NCBI GenBank assembly: GCA_012064415.1
Contig: SSNU01000051.1
Location: 350,461 to 414,460, forward strand
DNA length: 64,000 nt
Direction: 5' to 3'
Source: Gyrodactylus bullatarudis
Lineage: Eukaryota > Platyhelminthes > Monogenea > Gyrodactylidea > Gyrodactylidae
Shown here piece after piece: positions 22,148 to 33,188 of the stretch (positions are counted from its first letter, which is position 1; each line of letters starts with the position of its first letter). Position numbers and translations under genes: made by a program. A model generated the notes under the pieces. That model had not been told where the DNA came from and did not search any database. It worked only from the letters and a program-made list of their open reading frames with translations.

Positions 22148-23353
22148 TCAAAAAATACATGAGTTTTACTTGCTTAGTATGTGATCAAATTATGATTTAT
22201 AGGATCAGAAAATCTAAGCATCTCATTTTCAGATCGTAAAAAAACAATATTTATAAAAGTACAGTTATCTTATCCATTGAATTATGAATATGATTGCAGG
22301 AATCTACTTTCTGATATATCTGTAAGACTTCCTTAGATTATTATTAGATTGAAAACGAGTTATAATAACTTATTTCCTACAAAATATTAAATAATACATA
22401 GAAGAAGCAGTTTATTCAGAAATCCTTAGAATGTTGATTTAATATGATCGCAAATTCAAAAATTTCAAGGCTAGAATTTATAATTTCAATTTATCTCAAA
22501 TGTTTTGGGGGTCTTATTAATCAATTCATTTGTATGCTATACTATACGATCCTTACGATTCAAAAATAAAATCTAGAAAAATTAACTTATCAGCTTCAGC
22601 TGAATTGTTAACAATTTCAAGGATTAGAAAATATCAGAAAACGGGAAAAAGATTCAGCAAAGCAAAGATTTTATCAAAACATAACACTCGTACAATAGAA
22701 AAATAGTCTTTTTACAAATAATTATGAAGTTTTGGCGAAATCGTCTAGCCAAGGGATTATTTCATTTTCTTCTGTTTTAAATAGATACCCACATTAGCTT
22801 AACAACGGTGCACACTTGAAGATGCTACATAATTATACTTTATAATATAAATATAAATGTCTTACATTAGCTAAAAACTGAAGGTGCAAAACTATTAAAA
22901 TTCTTATGCAGGCTTGAAATATACTGTCTTATTAAATTATGGCCATGTGATTTGAGAAAGCAAAATTAACGAAAAATATTTTATTTTTTGTCTATAACGT
23001 TGCTCGCTTCAACGGTCCGGTCCGGTTCAAAATTATAATATTTTATTTTTATTCAAAAGACGGTGAGTTATTTTTTTCATCATAACCATGCCTTATTAAA
23101 AGAAAATATTTTGAATTTACTTATTTTCTCCGTATGGTTAAAGGATAAATGACGCATATACATACGAAAAGTACATGTCGGTGTAAGGTCTGATGAGAGG
23201 AAACGAAAATAAAAGTTTAAACTCTTTGTTCTACTAACAAACAAGCAAAAATTTTCCAAGAAATAAGGCTGCTTATGACCAGAATTAAAGGAAATATAAG
23301 AATGAGTGCTTATATGTATATATTTCAGATATATATACAATAAAGGGGGAGCG
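22148..23353. other. No gene recognised
   Basis: AT-rich sequence between the fold-back element and the minus-strand Merlin relic; I see no supported feature. Confidence 0.35.
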
Positions 23354-24122
23354 TTGGGAAAGTATTTCATACACAAGAAATTAATTATGTCTTGAGACTT
23401 GATTCGAATATCTCTGGTTCTACGCAATGATATAATTTTCATATTTCTATTTAAGAAGATGTAGAAAATAGATTTTGGCAATGATAAGTTTGGTGACACT
23501 TCACTTTGGGTTTGAGTTAGACAATGAGAATCATCCAAAAACCTGAATGCCATACGTTTCCTATTGAGTGCTATTCTTTTCTATTATAATCTATTCCAGT
23601 ATATTATTAAATAAACTGAGCAAGCCAAATAAAGGGCTTGTTTCTGAATTAATTTAGCCTTAAATTTTTTTTTATATTCTACTTTTCTATTTAGTTGTGG
23701 AGCTTAGAAATTCTACTATTTCTTCTGATCCAAGTTTTAATTGTCCGCAACAACCCTTCAATTTCGTTGATATGTGCTCCTGAAACAGGGTTAAAACCGT
23801 TGATACGGTGACTGACAACTAAATTTTGATATTCGAAATTATTGAGACTATTTATCAGATATTATTCTGGTATATTCATTTCGGCATCCAATACATTGGT
23901 TCTTCCATTCGCCAGCCAGTAGTTTACGGTCCATTTCAGGATACTTTTGTCATGAAAATAATACCATAAGTAATCTATAATTAATTCACGTTTGAATGCA
24001 TTAAAACTGATGATATATATACAGGTAAAAGCTCTGTAAATTGACACGACATGTGTGAATATTGAAGGGTAACTTTGACTGCAATTTGGACAGAATTTTG
24101 TTATTGTTCGGCTATTCAGCAA
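23354..24122 (-). pseudogene. Merlin-like transposase relic, minus-strand arm of an inverted pair
   Basis: This copy keeps more of the N-terminus than its partner at 17.9 kb: a minus-strand frame from 24122 reads TITKFCPNCSQSYP (zinc-ribbon-like CPNC), then ELIIDYLWYYFHDKSILKW and TVNYWLANGRTNVL, the N-terminal domain of ISXO2/Merlin transposases. After 23862 come stops and then the HRINGFNPVSGAHINEIEG block. The DDE core is deleted. Confidence 0.65.
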
Positions 24123-24645
24123 TAATATTCTTTCGAAAAAATCTCACCAATTATAGAGTGTTTCATGAAATTTCCTTGTGTTACTAGATTTTTTAGATAA
24201 TCTCAAAAATCAAATGTTGCTGATTAATTTAAACTATTTTTTATCATATAAGGAGGTGGCCTTCGCGAAAAGAGCTAAGAAAGCAGTCAGATTCACTAAA
24301 TTTTAGTATCGATTAATTCAGCGAAAAATTCTGAGTCCATAGATAAAATTTCAATCCTATGTATCAGAATTTATGGCTACAATTCAATTCTACAATTTTT
24401 TTTTAGATTTCAAATGATTGAGATTGTTGATCTTGAAAGTCTTTATTTTTCTTCATCATACTCAATCACAGGAGATGTCATACCTTGTTGAATGCTCGTG
24501 TAATATTTATGCGTGTGCGATGTGCGGAAAGATGTCAATCATAGCTTTAAAAAAATTGTTCACTTAGTATTTTAATGATCTAGAATTTATTTGCCTTTTT
24601 GTTTCCATATTTAAGTATTTATTAGAATTTTTGTTCAAGTCAAAG

Positions 24646-24857
24646 AATCTGGTAGTGAAGTCCGTGAGTTATAAATACAAGAAAAAATATTTTGGTATTT
24701 TAAAATTTGAAGATAATAAATTCAATAATGTTATCATAGACTTATCGCCCCCTGTGGATCGTGAGTTTAATCATTTGAATTTCATTTACATTCGTATAAT
24801 TATTTAAATTTGGAGAATTTAAAAACTGTTCTGTTAAAGCTGAAGTAAAGAAGAGAG
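24646..24857 (+). CDS. Three candidate phase-1 micro-exons (24646-24663, 24740-24760, 24840-24857)
   Basis: Three short segments of 18, 21 and 18 nt, each preceded by AG and followed by gtgagt, gtgagt and gtaagt. All are open in phase 1 and divisible by 3; the third has a fair acceptor (ctgttctgttaaag). They follow the same rule as the micro-exons inside the modular gene at 36.6 kb onward, so they may be its 5' exons or belong to another micro-exon gene. Individual calls are weak; the cluster is more persuasive. Confidence 0.35.
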
Positions 24858-25774
24858 GTAAGTTAGAGCTGTATTTCTTGAAACGCTTATAAATGCGCCA
24901 TAAAAGTTCTAATTCTCATTAGTTTTCAAATAGTGGTCAATATGATTACTATATTCTTTAATCTAAACAATAATAAGTTATTATTATTAATAACTAAGTC
25001 AGCTTTATATGGTATTTCTTTGCTATAAAATGGAACATGGTCTGTAAAAATAAATAATAAAGTCTTATAGTTATTACTCAAACAAACATATTTTACATGC
25101 TTTAAAACACTTGAGTTTTTAAGAAAATGACTTAGGGGTCAGGGGATAACCATTGAAGTGGACCACTTAAAAATCCAAAAAACAGAAGCTAATCTGGCGA
25201 TGATGTAAACAACAAGCTGAAAAAATTTCCTGTCGAATCCATTAAGAAAAACCTTGGTTTTTATCTTGATAAGTGAGTAATGTAAGATCAAAGAAAAAAA
25301 TCGTGTTTTTAAGAGCGATTTTTCAAGTACTTTTAAACTTTGCACGAATGAAACTTTTGTATAAAAAGACGTAGGATAATAAAATTTTCACAGTTGATGC
25401 AAAAATTACTAAGCTTTAAGATGAGCCGTACTGCTGTATGTTTTGAAACTAAGTAGTTATTCCCATTTAGTTACTACGTAGTTACTAAAATTGTCCATAG
25501 CACTTTAGTAGGCCATAAGTCATGTATCATTAAATGCAGAATTAAAAGTTTAGTTCTTTCCTAGAATTTCATAATGAAATATTATTCCAGGTCAAAACTA
25601 GACTGTTTTAAAGTTGGATGCGTCCAAATTTAAATTTCTAATCAATATTGAGAAACTTTCATGGTTTATTCATAAACATGATTAGACCTTTTTTTCTTCG
25701 CTCCTATTGGTTCATTTTGTCATCATGTTGGTAAGAGCTTTTCTAAACCTCATTTTCCTACGTACTAAGTTCAA

Positions 25775-26137
25775 ATGAAGACCTTCAGTAACATCGAAAA
25801 ATACGATATTATTACAGAATTCGAAAATTCCCAGTATGGATTTGCATCCTTTGCCAAAAAGAAAAATATCAGCATATCTACACTCAAATGATGGATATCT
25901 CAGAAAAATCAGATAGTCACAAATCTCAATTCTGACTATCAGGATAGATATTCTCGACTTAGAAATTCAGTAATTCATGAATTAAAAAATCTGATGAATG
26001 AAGAAAAATTTATATCCAGATCAGATATCAAGAATATTATTCAAATAGCTGGTCAAAACTGTAATGTTGATGGTATTCGAGCATCACAAAGTTATATCAC
26101 TAAGTTCGTAAATGAACTTAAAATAAACCAGCACAAT
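25775..26137 (+). pseudogene. Tigger/pogo transposase exon 1, with one in-frame stop
   Basis: Starts at an ATG at 25775 (MKTFSNIEKYDIITEF) and encodes the pogo/CENP-B-type helix-turn-helix region. A TGA at 25889-25891 follows ISISTLK and precedes W; in relatives this place usually holds a basic residue, and CGA to TGA (CpG decay) would explain it. Otherwise the exon stays open to the donor aat|gtaaga at 26137 (phase 0). The 43-nt intron is 26138-26180. Confidence 0.75.
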
Positions 26138-26180
26138 GTAAGAACTTTCCTAATCTTTCAAATAAATTCTAATTTTTCAG

Positions 26181-26718
26181 TCTTGTTCCGGGAAATCTTT
26201 ATTGAAGAAAAGACAACTCGTTGTTCTTCTGGAAGATAACTTATCATATGAACATCTGAAGCAATCGTCTTATGTATCGAAAAAAACTCTTTTTCGCTAT
26301 ATGAAAGCGAAAGAAGATTTAAATAACAGTTTCATTGAAAATCCTCTCTCCACTAGTATGATTAAAGAGAAAAATCAAGTTAGCATACTTCTGAAAGATA
26401 ATTTGCTATCGTACATCAACGAAGGAAGAAATTTTAACTTGAAGGAGATGCAAGAATTGGCTGTAAAGATTGCGGAAGATATTGGCGCCACAAACTTCAA
26501 AGCCTCAAAGAACTTTTTAATTCGATTCAGAAGAAAAAATAATCTTGTGCTGAGAAAGCCATGTGGGGAGAAGAAGGATGCTCCGCAAGAGTTGATTGCT
26601 CAATTTCTTAATGACCTACCTGCTCAACTTGAAGGTTATCAAACTTCTCAACTGTACAACATTGATGAACCAGCTTGGTTTGTTTACGAACATAAAACTC
26701 GTGTTGTAGCTAAACGAG
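26181..26718 (+). CDS. Tigger/pogo transposase exon 2 (DNA-binding domain and first catalytic Asp)
   Basis: Continues the CENP-B-like domain (LVVLLEDNLSYE, then NFLIRFRRKNNLVLRKPCGE) and reaches YNIDEPAWF, the block with the first catalytic Asp (family consensus N-DETG-W). The exon ends CGAG|gtaaat at 26718 in phase 1; the intron 26719-26748 is 30 nt. No internal stop is seen in this exon. Confidence 0.88.
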
Positions 26719-26748
26719 GTAAATCATAATTCAACTTTAATTTTAAAG

Positions 26749-27083
26749 GAGCGAATGTAAGCGGTTTTAAGCGTAATAAAACACGTTTAACAGCTGTATT
26801 TTGCTGCAGTGCTACTGGAGAGAAGAGAAAACTTTTTATCCTCGGTAAAGCAAAAAATCCACGGTGTTTTAGTCAGCAGCCAAATATTGTTAGAAAAATC
26901 AAATATGCTGCTAATGGTAAAGCATGGATGACTAGTGAAATTTTTACTGATCATTTAATGGCATGGGACCGAGTCCTATCTCGGAAACGATTAATAAGAG
27001 AAAGAAAAATCGTCCTATTTCTTGATCAACGTCGAGCTCATAGCTCTCTTCAAATTCTTCAACCCAAATTAAGAAATATTAAA
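26749..27083 (+). CDS. Tigger/pogo transposase exon 3 (DDE core, second Asp)
   Basis: Begins ANVSGFKRNKTRLTAVFCC, the strand after the first Asp, and contains VLFLDQRRAHSS, the second catalytic Asp (family consensus lLlDna-aH; here DQRRAH, so the usual DNAPAH context has changed). It ends NIK|gtaaaa at 27083, phase 0; the intron 27084-27112 is 29 nt. Confidence 0.85.
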
Positions 27084-27112
27084 GTAAAATCATAATTTAA
27101 CCTTATTTTAAG

Positions 27113-27538
27113 CTTATTTTTTTCCCTGCTAATTCCCCTTCCGTGTTACAACCGATAGACAATGGGGTCGTAAGAGCTTTTAAAGCAGGTTATAACAGAA
27201 TTTTGGACATGAAGCGTCGAGCATTGGGGGCACAAATTATTGATTTCTCGAAACTTTTTAACCTGGCTGACGCAATAGACATGGCAAATCATGTTTGGGA
27301 GAATGTTCGTTCAGAAACAATCGTCAAATGCTGGGAAAATACTGGTATAATACAAAGTACGGAAAATCCCGAACTGAGAGTAGAAGAGAAGAAAAAACTT
27401 ATTGATGGTCTCAACAATATTTTTTCTGTACTAAACTTGAATGGTTCGAAGAATTTAATTCAATTGACGATGCTTTGGAAGATGACAAGAATTGGTCAGC
27501 CATTACATAATTTTAGTGTTTACGATTTTGATGGATAA
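27113..27538 (+). CDS. Tigger/pogo transposase exon 4 (third catalytic Asp, C-terminus)
   Basis: Starts LIFFPANSPSVLQPIDNGVV, where QPIDNG carries the third catalytic Asp (family QP-D-G), and continues AFKAGYNRILD and WENTGI to a TAA at 27536-27538. Total coding length over the four exons is 554 codons with the stop, normal for the family. With only one visible nonsense codon (exon 1), the element was probably active not long ago. Confidence 0.88.
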   Translation, partial: LIFFPANSPSVLQPIDNGVVRAFKAGYNRILDMKRRALGAQIIDFSKLFNLADAIDMANHVWENVRSETIVKCWENTGIIQSTENPELRVEEKKKLIDGLNNIFSVLNLNGSKNLIQLTMLWKMTRIGQPLHNFSVYDFDG

Positions 27539-27971
27539 TAAATCTAACTTGTAATTAATGATACAAAAAGTTTTTATTCTCATTCATTTTGACTAATTTT
27601 ATAGCATAGAAAATATTTTGGTTTCTAACCAAATAGACTATGCAACATGTCGATAATTATTTTTCGTATGAATGAAAACGAGTGATCATATTCGTAGGGG
27701 TCTCATTGTTAAAATCAGAGAGGGGTCTCTCACTGTAAAAATGAAAGAGGGGTCTGACACTGTGATTTCTAGCTTAAACAAATAGTGTAATCACCACTCC
27801 TCCCCTTTTTAGGAATGGGTTAGTAAAGTTAGAAATACGACTTTTCTCAATATTGATTAGAAATTTAAATTTGGACGCATCCAACTTTAAAACAGTCTAG
27901 TTTTGACCTGGAATAATATTTCATTATGAAATTCTAGGAAAGAACTAAACTTTTAATTCTGCATTTAATGG

Positions 27972-29080
27972 TACTTATTTTATAGTTCAAAACGTGGATT
28001 TTCTTAACTTTCTTATATCTGAACCTAGAATTCTGAAAAGCATACCAAACGATAGATCTTTATATAACTAAATCTTTTACGTAAAAATATTTTCGAAAAA
28101 ATATTATTTAAGGCTATTCATGTGAAACACAACAAGAATCCTACTTAAAAATCAAAAATTCAATGTGCTTGAATTTCATTGGTTAAATGCTCCCTGTACT
28201 CTCATTGGTCGAGAAAAATCATGGTTTAGGTATATAACCGAGATGTAAAAAACGATTTGGGCAGAGTGGGATAGAAAACGGGTACTTCACCTGTATTTCA
28301 CATCAGATATGTCGATGACCCTTTTATTTTGATGAAACCTAACGTATCATCGGATAATTTTTTGTGGGATATATTTCCGAACTTCTTCAAATATATTAGA
28401 TTCTAATTTTAATGAAAAAATCATTATGAGGATTTGAAGACAAGTGAATATTTAGTGATAAAGCATTTATTTCACTGGTTCTCATCAAATTCTTATCGTC
28501 TGATGGGTTCAATCCCTCTAGGGATTTTATGAAGAACATTTTTGTGATGTGATGGGGATAGGCTGATGTATCTAAGGTATCTTAAAGTAATGATGTAACG
28601 TAGATCATCCTTTGGATAATTTTCTGTTTCTAGTTCGATTCGTAATAGCAGGTTTATCTTGCTGACCGGAATCTTTTCTGCTAGTTGCAGGTCTTTTTGG
28701 GAAGTACCTGAAGCTTATGACAAGGCATTTGTGCAGCGTCTCCTTTAAACGCCAACTTGAGATAAATCAGACTTATATTTTTCGACCTCTGCATCAGTTT
28801 TCACGCGTATATTTAAATTCTTTTAAATGAACACTTCATCTTATTAAAATTTTGATAAGAATGCGGTTATCATCTGATTTATTACATTCAGACGAGATTC
28901 TCTTATTTCTCACAAGACTTTTCTTCAAGTACGTTTGGTTGAAACTGAGGAATGGCAGAAACTGTGAAGGAACAGATTTTTTTCTGTAAATCTTAGTAAA
29001 TGCTATCTCGTTTTCCTATGTGACCAAAACATCGAGAAAGTTCAATGAATTATGAAAGAAGAAGATGATGCCAGTTATTT
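27972..29080. other. No gene recognised; repeat copy at 28165-28310
   Basis: Holds the inverted copy of the 17.3-kb repeat and, around 28430-28960, sequence resembling the 5' surroundings of the hammerhead repeat (gaggatttgaagac and gtgataaagc recur near 18778). A minus-strand frame with DLQLAEKIPVSKINLLLRIELE near 28620-28700 hints at a retroelement, but I cannot assign it. Confidence 0.35.
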
Positions 29081-29129
29081 CACAAATAAGGCCTTTATTT
29101 CGGGCATACTCATCAGTGTGATACATGCC
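29081..29129 (-). ncRNA. Hammerhead ribozyme motif, complete core
   Basis: Minus strand: gtatcacaCTGATGAGTATGCCCGAAATaaaggccttatttgtg. The CUGAUGA and GAAA boxes are intact; stem I pairs UCACA with UGUGA exactly; stem III pairs AUAA with UUAU around AGGCC; the predicted cut is after a U just before UGUGA. Stem II has one G-C pair. Stem III is nearly palindromic, so two copies could pair with each other. Confidence 0.7.
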
Positions 29130-30320
29130 ATATAAGTACAAATTTTCAAAAAAGGAAATATACAATCATTGGTGCATTTCTATTACACTTATGATTGGTC
29201 AATCCCTGTTACCAATGAATTGTCTTGTTCATCATCTTTCAAACGCCATATTGGGATGCATTGAATTAAACCTTTCCAGAATAATCTCAGTATCAGCACT
29301 TAGATCAAGAGCCAAAAAGGTATAATTAAGATAATGAACATAATGGACTCCTATTTTCTGTGTCCTTGTGAAGTCCTTTCTTTCGAAAGTGAATAGAGCC
29401 TGCCAATATCGTTAGACAAGGGCTTGATTAATTTTGCGGTTGGTGTAACCTTGTCAACTTTCATAGGGATTGTCATGTTGAAAGCTTTGATTCTTCTCTC
29501 CGCCTTTGCCTTGTCGGTTGGTGTAATTAATAAGTGTAATTTTCTATATCAATGTGAAAATTATATCATTCGATAGAGAATTTTTTTATAAATTCGAATG
29601 GGCTTAAATTGAGAAATATATTATGAAAAATAAGACGTAAATCAGAACTATAAGAAGTGCCTCTTACATTAATTCGACCATTATATATGTAAATTGGAAT
29701 ATAAATAATTTTTCTAATTTTATAATAGGACTTGGATATTTGCTTATGGAATGTGAGATGTATCAAAAACAAATAAAGTTAATATTTTGGTGCGGAGCAC
29801 AATTTTATTTAAGGCTGCATTTAATCTACCGAACTTTTTAATGTGCCCATAAATAAATTTTTGCCCTTTACCTAAACCAGATTAACTACGAAATTTAGCT
29901 ATACATCTAATTTTTTTATTTTTTCCAGATAATGAATATTTGAAAAGTTATTATATTTATATTTACATTTTGAGTTATGAAATAATTAATTTACAAAATC
30001 AATTTTGACATGAATCTAAAAAAATGAGAAGTGTTTACAGATAGAATGTGCTCCAAATGTATGCATTTGTAAAAGTGACTAATTTTTAAATTATTTATTT
30101 ATATTATCAACGAATCAAAAATCCACATAGCTGATAAAATTCGCAGAAATATCATTTGAAAAAATATATGTACCGTTTGAAAAGAATCTTTCCTACTCCA
30201 TCATAATTTTATATATAGAATCAATTTCCTACTACTGTAAGCCAATTTTTATGAAAAATTCTGCATCCAGAATTTTTGAATTAAACGTTTAATAATTTCA
30301 TCGATAAGCAATGGAATCAG
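29130..30320. other. No gene recognised
   Basis: AT-rich, no domain seen. The frames at 29125-29325 and 29566-29772 are unsupported. Confidence 0.35.
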
Positions 30321-30877
30321 AAGTATTCAACTGTGAGTAAAACAAGAGTAGAATATAAACATAATATAAATAAAAATCCATATTATCATTTTTTTGTCAA
30401 TTTTAATTGGAATTGTATTCTCTGAAAAAAAGACAAATAGAAAATAAAGCTGAAGATGGCTAGTTCATGGTTTAACGCGTTAAAAGACATGTTTTCAATA
30501 AATTAAACTGAATAATATTTTAGATGAACGATATCGAAATTGAAAAACTGAAGTTATATTTCAATATAAATCAGTATTTTTGAAATGATACCACTAATGA
30601 TTTTCCAAGTAACATACATCCAATCAACTCTCAGCCAGCGAAAAGCCTAAAGAAGTTTTCATACACAATTTAAAGAAGAAATTAAAAATCTAATATTTAA
30701 GATTGACGAATAAATCATATATATATTCTGCAAATAAATATCAATAATTTGAATCATGTAGATTCTTGTCAAAGTGATCGTAAGTACACAACTCAATGAT
30801 TCTCAAGGATTTTAACAAATTTCTGATCGCAATTATATTTTCAGGTAAATCAGCAAACATCAGGAATCTAGAAATGA
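30321..30877 (+). CDS. Candidate phase-1 micro-exons (30321-30332, 30762-30779, 30845-30877)
   Basis: Segments of 12, 18 and 33 nt with AG before and gtgagt, gtaagt and gtgaga after, each open in phase 1 and divisible by 3. The third, with acceptor attatattttcag, is the best. They share the grammar of the modular gene and lie 5.7-6.3 kb upstream of its first large exon. A still weaker 9-nt candidate is at 31539-31547. Confidence 0.35.
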
Positions 30878-31164
30878 GTGAGATTAATTTCATCAAAAAT
30901 ATTCAGATTTTAACATTTAAACTCAAAACTACGACCTCAAAAACTACTTAAAAGTCTATTTTTTCTATAAAAACTGTTTCATGCAAGAATTTAAAATGTG
31001 CCTGTTTTTTCTTGATCTAGTTCAAAGCATATCATTTGATATTAGAATTATAATTTTAAATAAATCACGTTTTGAATACTGATGATTATTAAATTTTGAC
31101 GAAAACAATGTCTATTTTCAGGACCTTAAGTTGAAAATATTATTTTGTCCTAAACATACATCTT

Positions 31165-31288
31165 AAGTTAACTAGTAATATTTCGTTCAAGGTGAAGGAA
31201 CGTCTTATTTGGTAATGGTTTAGCCCATGTCGCTGTGGGATATATTACCCAAGCACCTAGAACAAAATATTTCTAGTTAACCTTTGTA
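31165..31288. repeat. Short hairpin element
   Basis: agttaactagtaatatttcg at the left pairs with aaatatttctagttaacc at the right (reverse complement with two or three mismatches). The GC-richer middle (cccatgtcgctgtggga) is also partly self-complementary. Probably a small non-autonomous element; no target duplication found. Confidence 0.5.
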
Positions 31289-31903
31289 AGTATAGGTGCT
31301 ACACTAATCATACAACTTTAGGTTACATTTTTTGAGTCCCACTGATAATTACCAACAAAGCTTTAGAGAGTGGTTTTCACATATACGCAATCTTAAAAAC
31401 GTAGCATATATTAATTTTCAAATATCTATGATTTATTTTTACACTTTTAAATAGATATTGACAGTGAGTTCTAATTCAGGTTCTAGATTACTTTTAATAA
31501 AATGAACTGAATAGAAATAAATCTGATATTAGCTACAGAATCATTTTGTAAGTTTCTAAATTAATTGTGGTAGCATTCATTATTCTGATTAATAACAAGT
31601 TTTAAAAGATTTTTTTACAATTATTAGTAAAATATAAAGTTGATACTGAATTTGCTCCTTGATTGAAACCTGTCGTTCTGGGGCCGAGTAGATGACACCA
31701 AACCTATTTTTTAAAACGCTCTACAAAATCTCATAATTATCTTCTTCAGTAAAGTTCTTCCGATCTTAAAGAAAGATAAGTATTTGAATCGAATACTATT
31801 ATTTTTGATCAACATAAGTTGCATTATTTCTCCGAAAATATTCTTCAGTTGCTGACTAAAAGTTATGCTAGCCTTTTGAAAGTTGCAATGATGATATTAA
31901 ATG

Positions 31904-32169
31904 ATTTAATGTATCATTATTGTTCGGTGAGATGTCTACGAATATTGGTTTTGAGCTGAGTCACCGAAGTCATATTGAAATAAGCAAGAAGATTATCCCA
32001 ATTATTTCACAAATAAGACCTTTATTTCGGGCATACTCATCAGGGTGATAAAGGCCTTATTTGTGAAATAATTGGGATAATCTTTTTGCTTATTTCAATA
32101 TGACTTCGGTGACTCAGCTCAAAACCAATATTCGTAGACATCTCACTGAACAATAATGATACATTAAAT
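31904..32169. repeat. 266-bp palindrome with a hammerhead core in its loop
   Basis: Arms 31904-32025 and 32048-32169 (122 bp each) are near-perfect reverse complements, with a 22-nt centre at 32026-32047. Read on the minus strand, the centre contains the hammerhead core CTGATGAGTATGCCCGAA, and the arms supply its stem III and stem I flanks. The structure looks like two copies of the hammerhead repeat fused head to head with one core lost. Confidence 0.85.
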
Positions 32170-32449
32170 GGAAATGTGTGAAAGTGAAAATTGAGAAGTT
32201 TTTGATTCAGCTTTTAGACAGAAGAAGAAAGTTAAATCAAATATGATATATAATTGGGTCTATTTCTCTATTCTTCTAATTCTCTATACTTTATTATCAT
32301 AGGTAAAAATTTTCTTTATTCCGATTGGAAAAAAATTACATGAGAAAATATAAATAGTATTGATAAGCTTGAGGTACCATCGTCGTAAAGTTTGGATAAT
32401 CAATGACTGAAAATACTAATGTTGCCCTACATTTTGATGAATTATATTA

Positions 32450-33180
32450 GGGGGTAATTACAAAAACAATAGGTAGGGTGCGTGAATGGTAAAAAACAAT
32501 AGGTGTCAGATGAAGTATAATAGGTGATATTCGAGGTATATCCAAAAAGAATAGGAATATGATCACTATTAATATCTGGGGTAGAGAAGTATTCATATAA
32601 AATGGGATATACCAATATATATTGTCAAATATAATAGGTCTATCGAAGGTTTAATCTGTATTAATACCTATTTTCCAAGCTCAATTAGTCAATTCGAAAA
32701 TAGCAATCTAACTGATATTTACGTGAGTTCTTTTTTTCTTAACTAAAATCTATTAAGTTTTCACTTGCATCGAACCTCACATCTATCGATTTAGAAAGGA
32801 TCGTAGAAATACAATATTTAAGATAGTGAACACTAAATCAACTCTAATGAAAAAGTTAGTAATTTTAGCTATTTTATTACTTGAAGCCCGCGAAGCATTA
32901 GATTAAGGATCGAAATCTGAGCTAAAATATTGAGCTAGAAATAGGATACAACATTTTAAATATCCCATATAGCATTATTGAATTCAATCCGAGGAAGAAC
33001 AACTCTTAAATTTCATACATATCTAATCTTCATGTGAAACATTTTGAGCTTGGAAAATAGGTATTAATACAGATTAAACCTTTGATAGACCTATTATATT
33101 TGATAATCCTCTACCCCAGATCATATTCCTATTATTTTTGACATTTTATCCACCCTACCTATTGTTTTTGTAATTACCCC
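32450..33180. mobile_element. hAT-type non-autonomous element (731 bp) with 8-bp target duplication
   Basis: Ends are inverted repeats starting GGGGTAATTACAAAAACAAT. Longer inner segments also pair (gacctattatatttga, tattaatacagattaaacct, agcttggaaaataggt). It is flanked on both sides by TTATATTA (32442-32449 and 33181-33188), the 8-bp duplication expected for hAT elements. There is no open frame of note. Confidence 0.85.
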
Positions 33181-33188
33181 TTATATTA

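Larger units (their letters stand above)
25527..27971 (+). mobile_element. Tigger/pogo-type (Tc1-mariner superfamily) DNA transposon, nearly intact
   Basis: The element has 129-bp terminal inverted repeats (25527-25655 and 27843-27971) beginning (T/C)CATTAAATGCAG, nearly identical over their length, and is flanked by TA (25525-25526 and 27972-27973), the target duplication of this superfamily. It carries a four-exon transposase gene on the plus strand. The high identity of the ends indicates a recent insertion. Confidence 0.92.

Noticed and set aside
23080..23553. 157-codon minus-strand frame
   Set aside because: Its first part is the repeat shared with 18341-18540 inside the Merlin-like relic; no domain and no coding signal of its own.
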